Position numbers and translations under genes: made by a program | Part shown: positions 1 to 6,492 of the stretch, piece after piece | Position numbering within the stretch: position 1 is the stretch's first letter | Layout of the letters: every line of letters begins with the position of its first letter | Assembly (NCBI GenBank): GCA_003512365.1 | Contig: DORI01000211.1 | Coordinates: 2,803 to 9,803, forward strand | Reading direction: 5' to 3' | DNA: 7,001 nt | Source of the DNA: Crocinitomicaceae bacterium | GTDB lineage: Bacteria; Bacteroidota; Bacteroidia; Flavobacteriales_D; Crocinitomicaceae | Notes under the pieces: generated by a model | Seen by the model: only the letters and a program-made list of their open reading frames with translations | Databases searched by the model: none | Told to the model about the DNA's origin: nothing

Positions 1-391
1 TAAAAAAGATTACCAGCAGCTGGCAATAATCAGGATGCTTGTAAAGCATTATCAATTTCCAATTGAAATTGTTGCGTGTGAAACGTGGAGAAGTGAGGTG
101 GGCTTGGCATTAAGCAGTCGTAATAAACGATTATCTCCGGAAGGGCTTGAAGAGGCATTAATAATTTGGAAAACACTTTCGTTTATCAAGGAAAGAAAAA
201 ATACATCTTCCATCCTCGATGTAAAAACTGATGCAATTTCATTTTTTTCTTCAGGTTCTTTATCCTTGGAGTATCTTGAGTTTATGAATGAAAACACACT
301 CTTGCCCGCTGCATCTTGGGAGGAACCAGTGGTTTGTTTTATTGCTGCGTATTGTGAGGGAGTTAGACTAATTGATAACATTTTGGTGTAA
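1..391 (+). CDS. panC: Pantothenate synthetase (pantoate--beta-alanine ligase), C-terminal part, cut by left edge
   Basis: PanC condenses pantoate with beta-alanine using ATP, the last step of pantothenate (vitamin B5) synthesis, in the cytoplasm. The reading frame is open from base 2 with no start, so the gene begins outside the window; the first ATG inside (base 35) is internal, because the codons before it already encode the family motif KDYQQLAII, whose Lys, Asp and second Gln are known pantoate/ATP contacts. About 129 residues are visible, somewhat under half of a usual 280-residue PanC. The second signature, LALSSRNKRLS, is intact; its SSR residues bind phosphate in characterised PanC. 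The preceding segment, usually R-x-x-D-G in this family, reads RSEVG here, so the Asp is replaced by Val. The C-terminal dimerisation region follows and ends with TAA at 389-391. panD follows after 38 bases, the usual pathway pairing. Confidence 0.95.
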   Translation, partial: KKDYQQLAIIRMLVKHYQFPIEIVACETWRSEVGLALSSRNKRLSPEGLEEALIIWKTLSFIKERKNTSSILDVKTDAISFFSSGSLSLEYLEFMNENTLLPAASWEEPVVCFIAAYCEGVRLIDNILV

Positions 392-414
392 TCCGTTTAT
401 TTGCTTTATTTTTG
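382..414 (+). promoter_or_regulatory. Candidate Bacteroidota-type promoter for panD and downstream genes
   Basis: TATTTTTG at 407-414 matches the Bacteroidota -7 consensus TAnnTTTG exactly. TTTG at 382-385, at the very end of panC, matches the -33 element. The spacer between them is 21 bases, inside the 17-23 range reported for Flavobacterium promoters. Transcription would begin near 418, giving a leader of about 12 bases before the panD ATG at 430. AT-rich DNA produces such matches by chance, but both elements, their spacing and their position agree. Confidence 0.5.
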
Positions 415-429
415 CCGCGTAATTTTACT

Positions 430-780
430 ATGTACATACAAGTTTTAAAATCCAAAATACACCGAGTTCGCGTTACACAAGCGGATCTAAATTATATAGG
501 TTCTATTACCGTTGACGAGTCTTTGATGGAGGCATCAAACATCATCGAAGGGGAAAAAGTTCAGATTGTAAACATTAACAACGGAGAACGATTTGAAACT
601 TATGTCATTAAAGGGAAGAGAGACACAGGAACCATTTGCTTGAATGGCCCAGCGGCAAGGCGTGTTGCTGTTGGCGATGTGATAATTATCATTGGGTATG
701 CTATGATGGACTTTGAAGAGGCGAAGAATTTCAAACCTTCGTTGGTTTTCCCAGACGAGGCAACGAATCTCTTGGTATGA
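430..780 (+). CDS. panD: Aspartate 1-decarboxylase proenzyme
   Basis: PanD decarboxylates L-aspartate to beta-alanine, the second substrate of PanC, in the cytoplasm. It is made as a proenzyme that cleaves itself between Gly24 and Ser25, the Ser becoming the pyruvoyl cofactor. From the ATG at 430 the protein is 116 residues, a normal length, and numbering fits the family exactly: Lys9, His11, Tyr22, the Gly24-Ser25 cleavage pair in NYIGSIT, Arg54, Thr57, Tyr58, and Asn72 in NGPAAR. The frame is open further upstream to a TTG at 412, but that start would add six residues, break this numbering and lie within the candidate -7 element, so 430 is preferred. No Shine-Dalgarno sequence is seen. The stop TGA overlaps the next start as ATGA (777-780), which suggests translational coupling to the membrane protein gene. 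The proenzyme appears complete with all expected active-site residues. Confidence 0.96.
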   Translation: MYIQVLKSKIHRVRVTQADLNYIGSITVDESLMEASNIIEGEKVQIVNINNGERFETYVIKGKRDTGTICLNGPAARRVAVGDVIIIIGYAMMDFEEAKNFKPSLVFPDEATNLLV

Positions 781-1781
781 TTAGATACCTTAAGTGGTTT
801 CTAAAAGTCGGATTGCCATTGGCATTCGGAATTTATCTTACCTGGTATTTCTTTGATCAAATGTCGGAAGCGGCTATGACTTCCTTTAAAAAAGCCTTGA
901 GAGAAGCAGATTATTTGATTGTTTCGATTTCGTTGGTTCTTGGCGTAATATCGTATTGGTCGAGAGCAGAACGTTGGAAATACACCTTAGAACCCATGGG
1001 ATTCAAATCTAACGCATGGAATCGTTACCATTCCTTAATGATTGGTTACATTGTAAATTTGACAATTCCAAGAGCAGGGGAAGCTTCTCGGGCACTAATG
1101 CTTCAACGATCTGATAATATCCCGTTCACCAAATCTTTTGGCACAATCATCACGGAGAGAATTGTGGATGTTTTCATTTTAGGAGTTATTACCTTACTAA
1201 CTATTGCCGTCGCTCAAGACGATTTTTGGCAATTATACAAGGCCATGCTCGTTCAATTTGGGGTAGAAAAAAACGATTCATCGACAAATTATTTAATGCC
1301 AATTGGCATTGGAATCTTTGTGGTTTTGGTTGGAATTCTCTTGGTAATTAAATCTGTTCGACAAAAGATTTTCCAGTTTGCTAAATCATTGATTGAAGGC
1401 TTATTTTCAATATTTAAGTTGCAACATCCGTGGTATTACATTGCTCATTCACTCTTAATTTGGGGTTGTTATATCGTGATGTTTGCGCTCCCATATTTTG
1501 CCCTTGAGGAGACCAAAAACGTCCCGTTTGAAGGGATTATGGTTGCATTCATTGCAGGCTCTCTAGGAATATCTTTTACCAACGGAGGCATCGGAATGTA
1601 TCCGCTATTGGTAGGTTTCGTAACAGCTTATTACCTTGGAAACGAAAACCCAGATCAATCTTTGGCTGTGGCTAATGCGCTCGGTATGCTTATTTGGGCC
1701 TCTCAAGCGGTAATTATGGTGGTCATGGGCTTAATTTCACTGTATTTTTTACCTAAAACATATTCCACAGATGATCGATAG
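777..1781 (+). CDS. UPF0104 / LPG-synthase-TM family membrane protein (flippase-like, YbhN type)
   Basis: A 334-residue integral inner-membrane protein with about seven or eight hydrophobic segments, roughly at residues 8-26, 45-61, 85-98, 127-146, 172-191, 221-242, 252-288 and 296-325. Family signatures are visible: the N-x-x-x-P-R-A-G-E-A-S-R segment at 94-105, TERIVDVF at 126-133, and a glycine-rich TNGGIG at 268-273 where relatives usually have PGGIG. This is the membrane domain found in MprF, but the cytosolic aminoacyl-transferase domain of MprF is absent, so calling it lysylphosphatidylglycerol synthase would be wrong. Single-domain relatives are thought to move lipids or lipid-linked sugars across the membrane; the substrate is not evident here. 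The start overlaps panD by four bases (ATGA) and the end overlaps rfaE2 by 11 bases, so it is probably co-translated with both. Family assignment is solid; function is inferred. Confidence 0.88.
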   Translation: MIRYLKWFLKVGLPLAFGIYLTWYFFDQMSEAAMTSFKKALREADYLIVSISLVLGVISYWSRAERWKYTLEPMGFKSNAWNRYHSLMIGYIVNLTIPRAGEASRALMLQRSDNIPFTKSFGTIITERIVDVFILGVITLLTIAVAQDDFWQLYKAMLVQFGVEKNDSSTNYLMPIGIGIFVVLVGILLVIKSVRQKIFQFAKSLIEGLFSIFKLQHPWYYIAHSLLIWGCYIVMFALPYFALEETKNVPFEGIMVAFIAGSLGISFTNGGIGMYPLLVGFVTAYYLGNENPDQSLAVANALGMLIWASQAVIMVVMGLISLYFLPKTYSTDDR

Positions 1782-2289
1782 GTTGACTTTTATTACAAAT
1801 AAAATTGTTAGTATTGAGCAGGCTCAACTTCTGTGCGAAGGCTGGCGTATGAAAGGGGAGAAATTAGTATTCACAAACGGCTGTTTTGATATTTTACATC
1901 ATGGCCATGTCTTTTACTTAGCGGAAGCAGCACAACTTGGAAATCGCTTAATTGTTGGACTTAACAGCGACGGTTCTGTTCGTGGTTTGAATAAATCTCC
2001 AGAAAGACCCATAAATACGCAGGATTCTCGTTCATTTGTGTTGGCTAGCCTTGGAATGGTTGATCTCGTGGTAATATTCGACGAACAAACTCCACGCGAA
2101 CTCATTGAGAATTTAGTCCCTGATGTATTGGTAAAAGGTGGCGACTATGACGCAAGTCAAGAAGATGAAAATAATCCATCTTATATTGTTGGTTCCAAGA
2201 TTGTCAAACAAAACGGGGGTAGTGTGAGAACTATTCCGTTAAAAGAGGGTTTTTCAACCACGAATATTATTTCAAAATTACGCGATTAA
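1771..2289 (+). CDS. rfaE2: D-glycero-beta-D-manno-heptose 1-phosphate adenylyltransferase
   Basis: This cytoplasmic enzyme transfers AMP from ATP to heptose 1-phosphate, giving ADP-heptose for lipopolysaccharide core or other heptosylated glycans. It corresponds to the C-terminal half of E. coli HldE; here it stands alone at 172 residues, close to the usual length of separate RfaE2 proteins, and no kinase half is in the window. Nucleotidyltransferase motifs are complete: NGCFDILHHGH at 36-46 (the H-x-G-H nucleotide-binding site), GLNSDGSVRGL at 63-73, ERPIN at 78-82, PDVLVKGGDY at 117-126 and GFSTTNII at 160-167, equivalent to the STT signature. The ATG at 1771 is chosen although it lies inside the upstream gene, because the 35 residues before the first motif fit the normal N-terminal helix; the next Met (residue 27) would remove it. 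The stop codon overlaps the stop of the convergent AsmA-like gene. Confidence 0.93.
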   Translation: MIDRLTFITNKIVSIEQAQLLCEGWRMKGEKLVFTNGCFDILHHGHVFYLAEAAQLGNRLIVGLNSDGSVRGLNKSPERPINTQDSRSFVLASLGMVDLVVIFDEQTPRELIENLVPDVLVKGGDYDASQEDENNPSYIVGSKIVKQNGGSVRTIPLKEGFSTTNIISKLRD

Positions 2290-4955
2290 CCTCCAATTTT
2301 AAAAGTCGTTACTTGCTTTTCTTCCTCTTCTTCCGCTGATTTCCAACTTTTCATGGTTTTTTTCAAAAGACCTTCTTTTTTCTCTTTTTGCTTATCCTCG
2401 GGTTTTGGATCTTGTTGGGTAGATTTTTGTCCAAATGTAATCTTTATTTCTTCTTTGGCGGCCTGCTTGGGCTCATACTTCTTAACGGTAGAATCCTTTT
2501 TAAACAAGCCGAATTCACTTTTTAACATGGCTTTTATTTCTTCTTTCTCTTCTTTTAAATTCTCCTTAACTTGCTCTTTATGAGCTCCTTTATCCCAAGA
2601 AAAATTAAGATTATCTAAATGCCCAGAAACATGTAAAAACAACCGAGCTCCATTTTCCTCATACTCTATTTCTCCAAACTCGGATTGTCGTTCCACATCT
2701 CTTAAATCTCGGGCGTTTAATTCAACTCTATAATCAATGATGTCATTAAAACCATGAACGCCTGTCAGCTCGACCTGCATAGCAGAAGAGTTAATGGTCA
2801 TTTTTGGAATGATGATGTTTCCATTGCTAATCGAAATGGTATTTTCTAAATTCGGTATCGTAACATCCGCTAGCTTTCCGTCCAAATAGTCGATATTTCT
2901 TTTCCCTAAAACTAATTTGGAAGCATTCGTTTTCATGCTGCTAGTCATTTCTTTGAACATCGGAATATTGCGGAATCGCCCGTTTGTTATTGATAAGCGC
3001 ATGGTGGCTTTGATTTCGTCGAAATTCACTTCCTCTTTTTCTGCGTCGAATGGTAAGTCAAAATTAATATTAAGCATTGCTTTTCCTTGAACTATGTGCT
3101 CACTCGTTAAATTGTCTTGATACAAATTATGCCATTCTCCAAAAAGTTTTTTCAACTCTACTTGATTGGTAGTAAGATTTCCTGAAAGTTGAAGTTGAGA
3201 AGGTGTTTTTTCAATAATATGAATATTTCCTTTCCAGCCAGCTTCTGCATTTTTAGCATAAAACTGAGGGACATTGATGTTCTTATCGTCAATCATTATG
3301 GTAGCCGTGAGTTGATTGAAGTGATGTTGATCGTAAATGACTTTTTGAGCGTTGACATTTACAACTCCTGAAATATCTTCTGGAAGTAAGAAAGAATTTG
3401 GTTCTGTTGCTACTTCGGAAGAAAAATATTCATCCAAGTTTAAGTTTTTGCAATTTAGGGTTAGCATGGGCTTTAATTGTTTTTTACCAGAAACATAGTC
3501 CACAAAATCTCTTACTTCACCAACTACTTGCATATCGCTGCTCCCGTAGTTGAGACGAGCATGTGTAAAGCGAAGATTATTTCCAGTCATGTAAATACCT
3601 GCTTGAATTTGCTTGTATGCATTTTTTTCTCCCTCGAGTTTAATCAGCGCATTCGATACATCAATTTTAGCAGAAAGAGAAGAAATTTTCATGTCATCTC
3701 GTTTGGATTCGTTTTGAACATCAAAAGTTCCATCGACTTCCAATTGCCCATTCATGCTTTCAATTCCCGCAGGTTGAAAAATGTCTTGCACCACACCTAG
3801 GTCTATTTTCCCTTTTGCTTTCCCTTCAATTTTTGGATTTGTAAAGCGCGTAACTTTTAAATCTCCAGAAAAAGGACCGCTTGCAGAGGCACACTGAAAT
3901 TCTCGAATCGCTAATAATTCATTTCCTTCCTCTCCCGCGTTGCTGTAGTACCCATCGAGCGAGATATCCGATAAAGTCGTTTTCTTGTAGGGCTCGATTA
4001 AACGTCCATTTTTAACCCCGAACGAACATTGAATTTCTGTTTTATCCTCTTTTTTCGACCCCCCTTTTCCGGTAAGTACAAAATTGATTACACCTTCACC
4101 TTGCATTTTTTTAACTTCTCTCTCTTGATCTGATAGAAATTCATGAATCATGTCGGTCAGTAAAATTTGTTGAGATTCTACTTTGAAATTCAGACTGTCT
4201 TTGTCTAATGAAGCAGCAACCTGAAAAGGCAAATTTTCAACTTTAATTGTCGAAGGGGCCAATGTTATGGCTTCGAGCTCATTGTTGACTTTAAGCTTAA
4301 CATCATAAGCTATGTCTTTATTTGAAAGCAAGGTGACTTCACCATTTCGTAATTTTTTTAAGTTAATTTCACCTTGTGTACTTAAGTCGAATTCTTTTTC
4401 AGAGAAATTTCCGGTAAAGTCTACTTTTTCCAAGGTAGTCTCGATATGCTGATGGGTTAAGTCGTTTTGATACGTTAAGTCAAACTGTTCAAACGCAATG
4501 GCGTTAAGTTTCAATAGAAAATCATCATCACTGTCATCTGAAGGTTTTAGAATGTCATAATTTGCTTCTCCTTTGTTGTTTACATGCAACTTCGCTTTTC
4601 CCGGAGAAATATGAACTGATTTTACTTCGTAATTTCCGTCAAAAAGATCAAACGGGCTGAACTTCAAATAAAGGTGATTTGTAAAAAGCAAGGTGTCGGT
4701 TGCCTTACTATTTGGAAGAGCACTTTGCAAATAGACCTCTTTCATGTCAACTTCTAAATTTGGAAAGGTTGACCAAAAGGTGAGTTCGACCTCTTTCGTT
4801 TGAATAGGTTGTTTCAATTTGCTATTAACTTCATCCAAAACCATCCCAACAATCTGATCTTTAAAGATGTATAAGCAGGATGTGAAGAGAATAGAAATAC
4901 TCAAAACAATTGAGGCTGTCCATTTTAAAACTTTGATTATTTGTTTGTTGCGCAT
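2286..4955 (-). CDS. AsmA-family envelope protein (TamB/YhdP-like superfamily)
   Basis: An 889-residue protein from the ATG at 4953-4955, beginning MRNKQIIKVLKW and followed by one hydrophobic helix (about residues 9-31), with the rest predicted outside the cytoplasm. The segment after the helix, including FWSTFPNLEVDMKEVYL, is the typical AsmA N-terminal region. The middle is long, beta-rich and repetitive in style, as in proteins that form an elongated lipid-conducting groove. The C-terminal AsmA region carries NGRFRNIPMFKEM, a run of alternating beta strands, then the ARLFLHVSGHLDNLNFSWDK segment common in Bacteroidota homologues. From about residue 785 the protein is a Lys/Glu-rich low-complexity tail. 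Relatives in proteobacteria take part in phospholipid transport to, or assembly of, the outer membrane; the exact role here is inferred. The frame is open upstream to 5123; a Met at 4991 (MKHFDSFF) would add only 12 residues before the helix and is a possible alternative start. Transcribed divergently from the HEAT-like gene. Confidence 0.85.
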   Translation of the reverse strand: MRNKQIIKVLKWTASIVLSISILFTSCLYIFKDQIVGMVLDEVNSKLKQPIQTKEVELTFWSTFPNLEVDMKEVYLQSALPNSKATDTLLFTNHLYLKFSPFDLFDGNYEVKSVHISPGKAKLHVNNKGEANYDILKPSDDSDDDFLLKLNAIAFEQFDLTYQNDLTHQHIETTLEKVDFTGNFSEKEFDLSTQGEINLKKLRNGEVTLLSNKDIAYDVKLKVNNELEAITLAPSTIKVENLPFQVAASLDKDSLNFKVESQQILLTDMIHEFLSDQEREVKKMQGEGVINFVLTGKGGSKKEDKTEIQCSFGVKNGRLIEPYKKTTLSDISLDGYYSNAGEEGNELLAIREFQCASASGPFSGDLKVTRFTNPKIEGKAKGKIDLGVVQDIFQPAGIESMNGQLEVDGTFDVQNESKRDDMKISSLSAKIDVSNALIKLEGEKNAYKQIQAGIYMTGNNLRFTHARLNYGSSDMQVVGEVRDFVDYVSGKKQLKPMLTLNCKNLNLDEYFSSEVATEPNSFLLPEDISGVVNVNAQKVIYDQHHFNQLTATIMIDDKNINVPQFYAKNAEAGWKGNIHIIEKTPSQLQLSGNLTTNQVELKKLFGEWHNLYQDNLTSEHIVQGKAMLNINFDLPFDAEKEEVNFDEIKATMRLSITNGRFRNIPMFKEMTSSMKTNASKLVLGKRNIDYLDGKLADVTIPNLENTISISNGNIIIPKMTINSSAMQVELTGVHGFNDIIDYRVELNARDLRDVERQSEFGEIEYEENGARLFLHVSGHLDNLNFSWDKGAHKEQVKENLKEEKEEIKAMLKSEFGLFKKDSTVKKYEPKQAAKEEIKITFGQKSTQQDPKPEDKQKEKKEGLLKKTMKSWKSAEEEEEKQVTTFKIGG

Positions 4956-5030
4956 GCGAGTTGTTACGAAAAAAGAATCAAAATGTTTCATGTACAACTC
5001 TTTAGATTTCTTAATCCCATTGGGTTTTTG

Positions 5031-5038
5031 TAATTTCG
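5031..5038 (+). promoter_or_regulatory. Candidate -7 element for the HEAT-like/yicC/gmk block
   Basis: TAATTTCG differs from the Bacteroidota TAnnTTTG element at one position and lies just five bases before the ATG at 5044. No clear TTG -33 element is found 17-23 bases upstream, so the call is weak. If real, transcription would start within a few bases of the ATG and the message would be leaderless or nearly so. The 88-base spacer it occupies (4956-5043) separates two divergent genes and must hold both their promoters or parts of them; I see no convincing TAnnTTTG on the minus strand. Confidence 0.3.
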
Positions 5039-5043
5039 CCTCT

Positions 5044-5613
5044 ATGGCATCAAAAAAAGTCGACGCACTAAAATTGAAACAATGGCAAGATGATTTAACG
5101 TCTATGGAGCAACATATTGCCATGTCCGCGATACACCAAATTGAGGAGTCCGGTAATATGCAAGTATTTCCTTTGTTAATTGATGTGCTTCGAAAATCAC
5201 CACTTAGTCAAGTAGAGCAAGCAATTTTGAAATTAATTGCGGATATTCAATCCGAAGAAAAAGTGGAAACACTCATGCAATTTATTCAAGATGAAAAATC
5301 TCCAATTTTACGATTACAACTCTTGACCTGTGTTTGGAATAGTAGGCAAGATTTTAGCCCATATTTAGCTGAAGTTGTGTCTCTTTCTACTGAAGGTGAC
5401 TTCATGCAGGCGTTGGAATGTTTGACAATTCTGGAAAACATGTCTGGTCCTTTTGCAGAAAATCAATTGCTAGAAGCCCAGTTATACTTAAAGGAATATG
5501 TGGAGAATCTTTCCAAAGAGAATGATCAACGAAAAGCGCAAATAATCAGTGATATTGCATTGTTTGTAAAAGAGCAAAACGAGGGGATTGATGCAGATTT
5601 ATTATTAGACTAA
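5044..5613 (+). CDS. HEAT-like helical repeat protein of unknown function
   Basis: A 189-residue soluble, acidic, probably all-helical protein without signal peptide or membrane segment. It shows three or four degenerate HEAT-type helix pairs: residues about 19-50 (ending VFPLLIDVLRK), 54-81 (ending VETLMQFIQ), 86-113 (ending YLAEVVSL) and a weaker one at 117-150, followed by a final helix and an acidic end (GIDADLLLD). Such scaffolds usually bind proteins or nucleic acids; no catalytic motif is seen. The frame is open upstream to 4867, but that stretch is antisense to the AsmA membrane helix region and reads unlike the rest, so the start is placed at MASKKVDALK. It ends 12 bases before yicC on the same strand, and gmk overlaps yicC, so the three are likely co-transcribed. 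I cannot assign a function; a structural or adaptor role near YicC is only a guess from position. Confidence 0.8.
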   Translation: MASKKVDALKLKQWQDDLTSMEQHIAMSAIHQIEESGNMQVFPLLIDVLRKSPLSQVEQAILKLIADIQSEEKVETLMQFIQDEKSPILRLQLLTCVWNSRQDFSPYLAEVVSLSTEGDFMQALECLTILENMSGPFAENQLLEAQLYLKEYVENLSKENDQRKAQIISDIALFVKEQNEGIDADLLLD

Positions 5614-5625
5614 AGTTATGACACG

Positions 5626-6492
5626 ATGATGCAATCGATGACAGGTTTTGGAAAGGCAAATGGCGTTTTTTCGAATAAGAAAGTTTCAGTAGAAATTAGA
5701 ACATTAAATAGCAAGGGATTAGACCTCACGGTGAAGGCCCCTTCCGTTTATCGTGATCTTGAAAATGAAATTAGAAAATCGGTAACCGAAAATCTCGACA
5801 GAGGAAAAATTGACGTTGGAATTTACTTGGAGAGCCAATCTGATAGTAAGCAATTAAAAATCAACAGAGAATTAGCCGATTCGTATTATAATGAGTTAAA
5901 GTCGTTGAATACTAGTTGGGGAGAAAAAGAAATAGATTATTTGGCAATCGTAATGCGCATGCCAGAAGTAGTAAGTCAAAGTAACGAGGAAATTTCTGAG
6001 AAAGAAACAGACTTTATTTTGAATTTAGTGAGTGAGGCGATTACGCAAGTTGTTAATTTTAGATTGAAAGAGGGAGCAGCATTGCGTCAAGAATTTATCC
6101 ATAGACTAACTGAAATCAAGTTAGGATTAACCGCAATAGAGCCGTTTGAGTCAACTAGAATTCAAACACTCAAAGAACGCATTTTCAAAAGCTTAGAGGA
6201 ACTAAAAATCAGTGAAATTGACCACAATAGATTTGAACAAGAATTGATTTTTTATATCGAGAAATTGGACATTTCGGAGGAGAAAATGAGGTTAAATCAC
6301 CACCTTGACTATTTTACAGAAACTATGCAAACGGCAAAATCAGGAAAAAAACTAGGCTTCATTACGCAAGAAATGGGAAGAGAAATAAATACGCTTGGAA
6401 GCAAGAGCAACCATCCTGAAATGCAAAAGATTGTGGTAGACATGAAGGATAATTTAGAAAAGATTAAAGAACAAGTGCTGAATACATTGTGA
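5626..6492 (+). CDS. yicC: YicC family endoribonuclease
   Basis: A full-length 288-residue YicC protein. The N-terminal YicC-like domain (about 1-155) opens with the hallmark MTGFGKA at 5-11 and EIRTLNSKGLDL at 23-34. The C-terminal DUF1732 domain (about 205-288) holds EQELIFYIEKLDISEE at 204-219, RLNHHLDYF at 222-230 and the highly conserved FITQEMGREINTLGSKSN at 245-262. Members are cytoplasmic metal-dependent ribonucleases; the E. coli protein has been linked to small-RNA turnover, and the acidic and His residues in the C-terminal motifs are candidate metal ligands. Two adjacent ATGs (5626 and 5629) are possible starts; 5626 gives MMQSMTGFG, matching the usual M-x-x-S-M-T-G-F-G. No Shine-Dalgarno sequence is present. 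It lies 12 bases after the HEAT-like gene and its TGA shares one base with the gmk ATG, the widespread yicC-gmk pairing. Confidence 0.95.
   Translation: MMQSMTGFGKANGVFSNKKVSVEIRTLNSKGLDLTVKAPSVYRDLENEIRKSVTENLDRGKIDVGIYLESQSDSKQLKINRELADSYYNELKSLNTSWGEKEIDYLAIVMRMPEVVSQSNEEISEKETDFILNLVSEAITQVVNFRLKEGAALRQEFIHRLTEIKLGLTAIEPFESTRIQTLKERIFKSLEELKISEIDHNRFEQELIFYIEKLDISEEKMRLNHHLDYFTETMQTAKSGKKLGFITQEMGREINTLGSKSNHPEMQKIVVDMKDNLEKIKEQVLNTL

Noticed and set aside
52..381. Minus-strand open frame opposite panC
   Set aside because: It is fully contained opposite a conserved gene and shows no recognisable protein features.
412..429. TTG at 412 as the panD start
   Set aside because: It would add six residues and displace the Gly24-Ser25 cleavage numbering that the ATG at 430 reproduces exactly; it also lies inside the candidate -7 element.
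777..1781. Full MprF lysylphosphatidylglycerol synthase
   Set aside because: Only the membrane domain is present; the cytosolic aminoacyl-transferase domain is missing and the next gene is rfaE2.
2268..2302. AAAATT/AATTTT inverted repeat flanking the convergent stops as a bidirectional terminator
   Set aside because: The arms are only six A/T bases with a long loop, too weak to form a stable terminator hairpin.
3477..3800. Plus-strand open frame of 107 codons opposite the AsmA-like gene, with shorter ones at 2353-2583 and 3189-3371
   Set aside because: All lie antisense to a continuous 889-residue protein, have odd composition and no recognisable motif.
4870..4955. Lipoprotein signal in the AsmA N-terminus (FTSC before a Cys)
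   Set aside because: Hydrophobic residues continue straight after the Cys (LYIF) and Phe at -3 is a poor lipobox residue; a simple membrane anchor fits better.
4867..5043. Upstream extension of the HEAT-like protein
   Set aside because: It covers the antisense of the AsmA anchor helix and is followed by a clean ATG with a -7-like element just before it.
4956..5123. N-terminal extension of the AsmA-like protein to 5123
   Set aside because: The extra 56 residues are antisense to the start of the HEAT-like gene, are Cys- and Phe-rich, and precede a normal Met-Arg-Asn-Lys membrane-anchor start.
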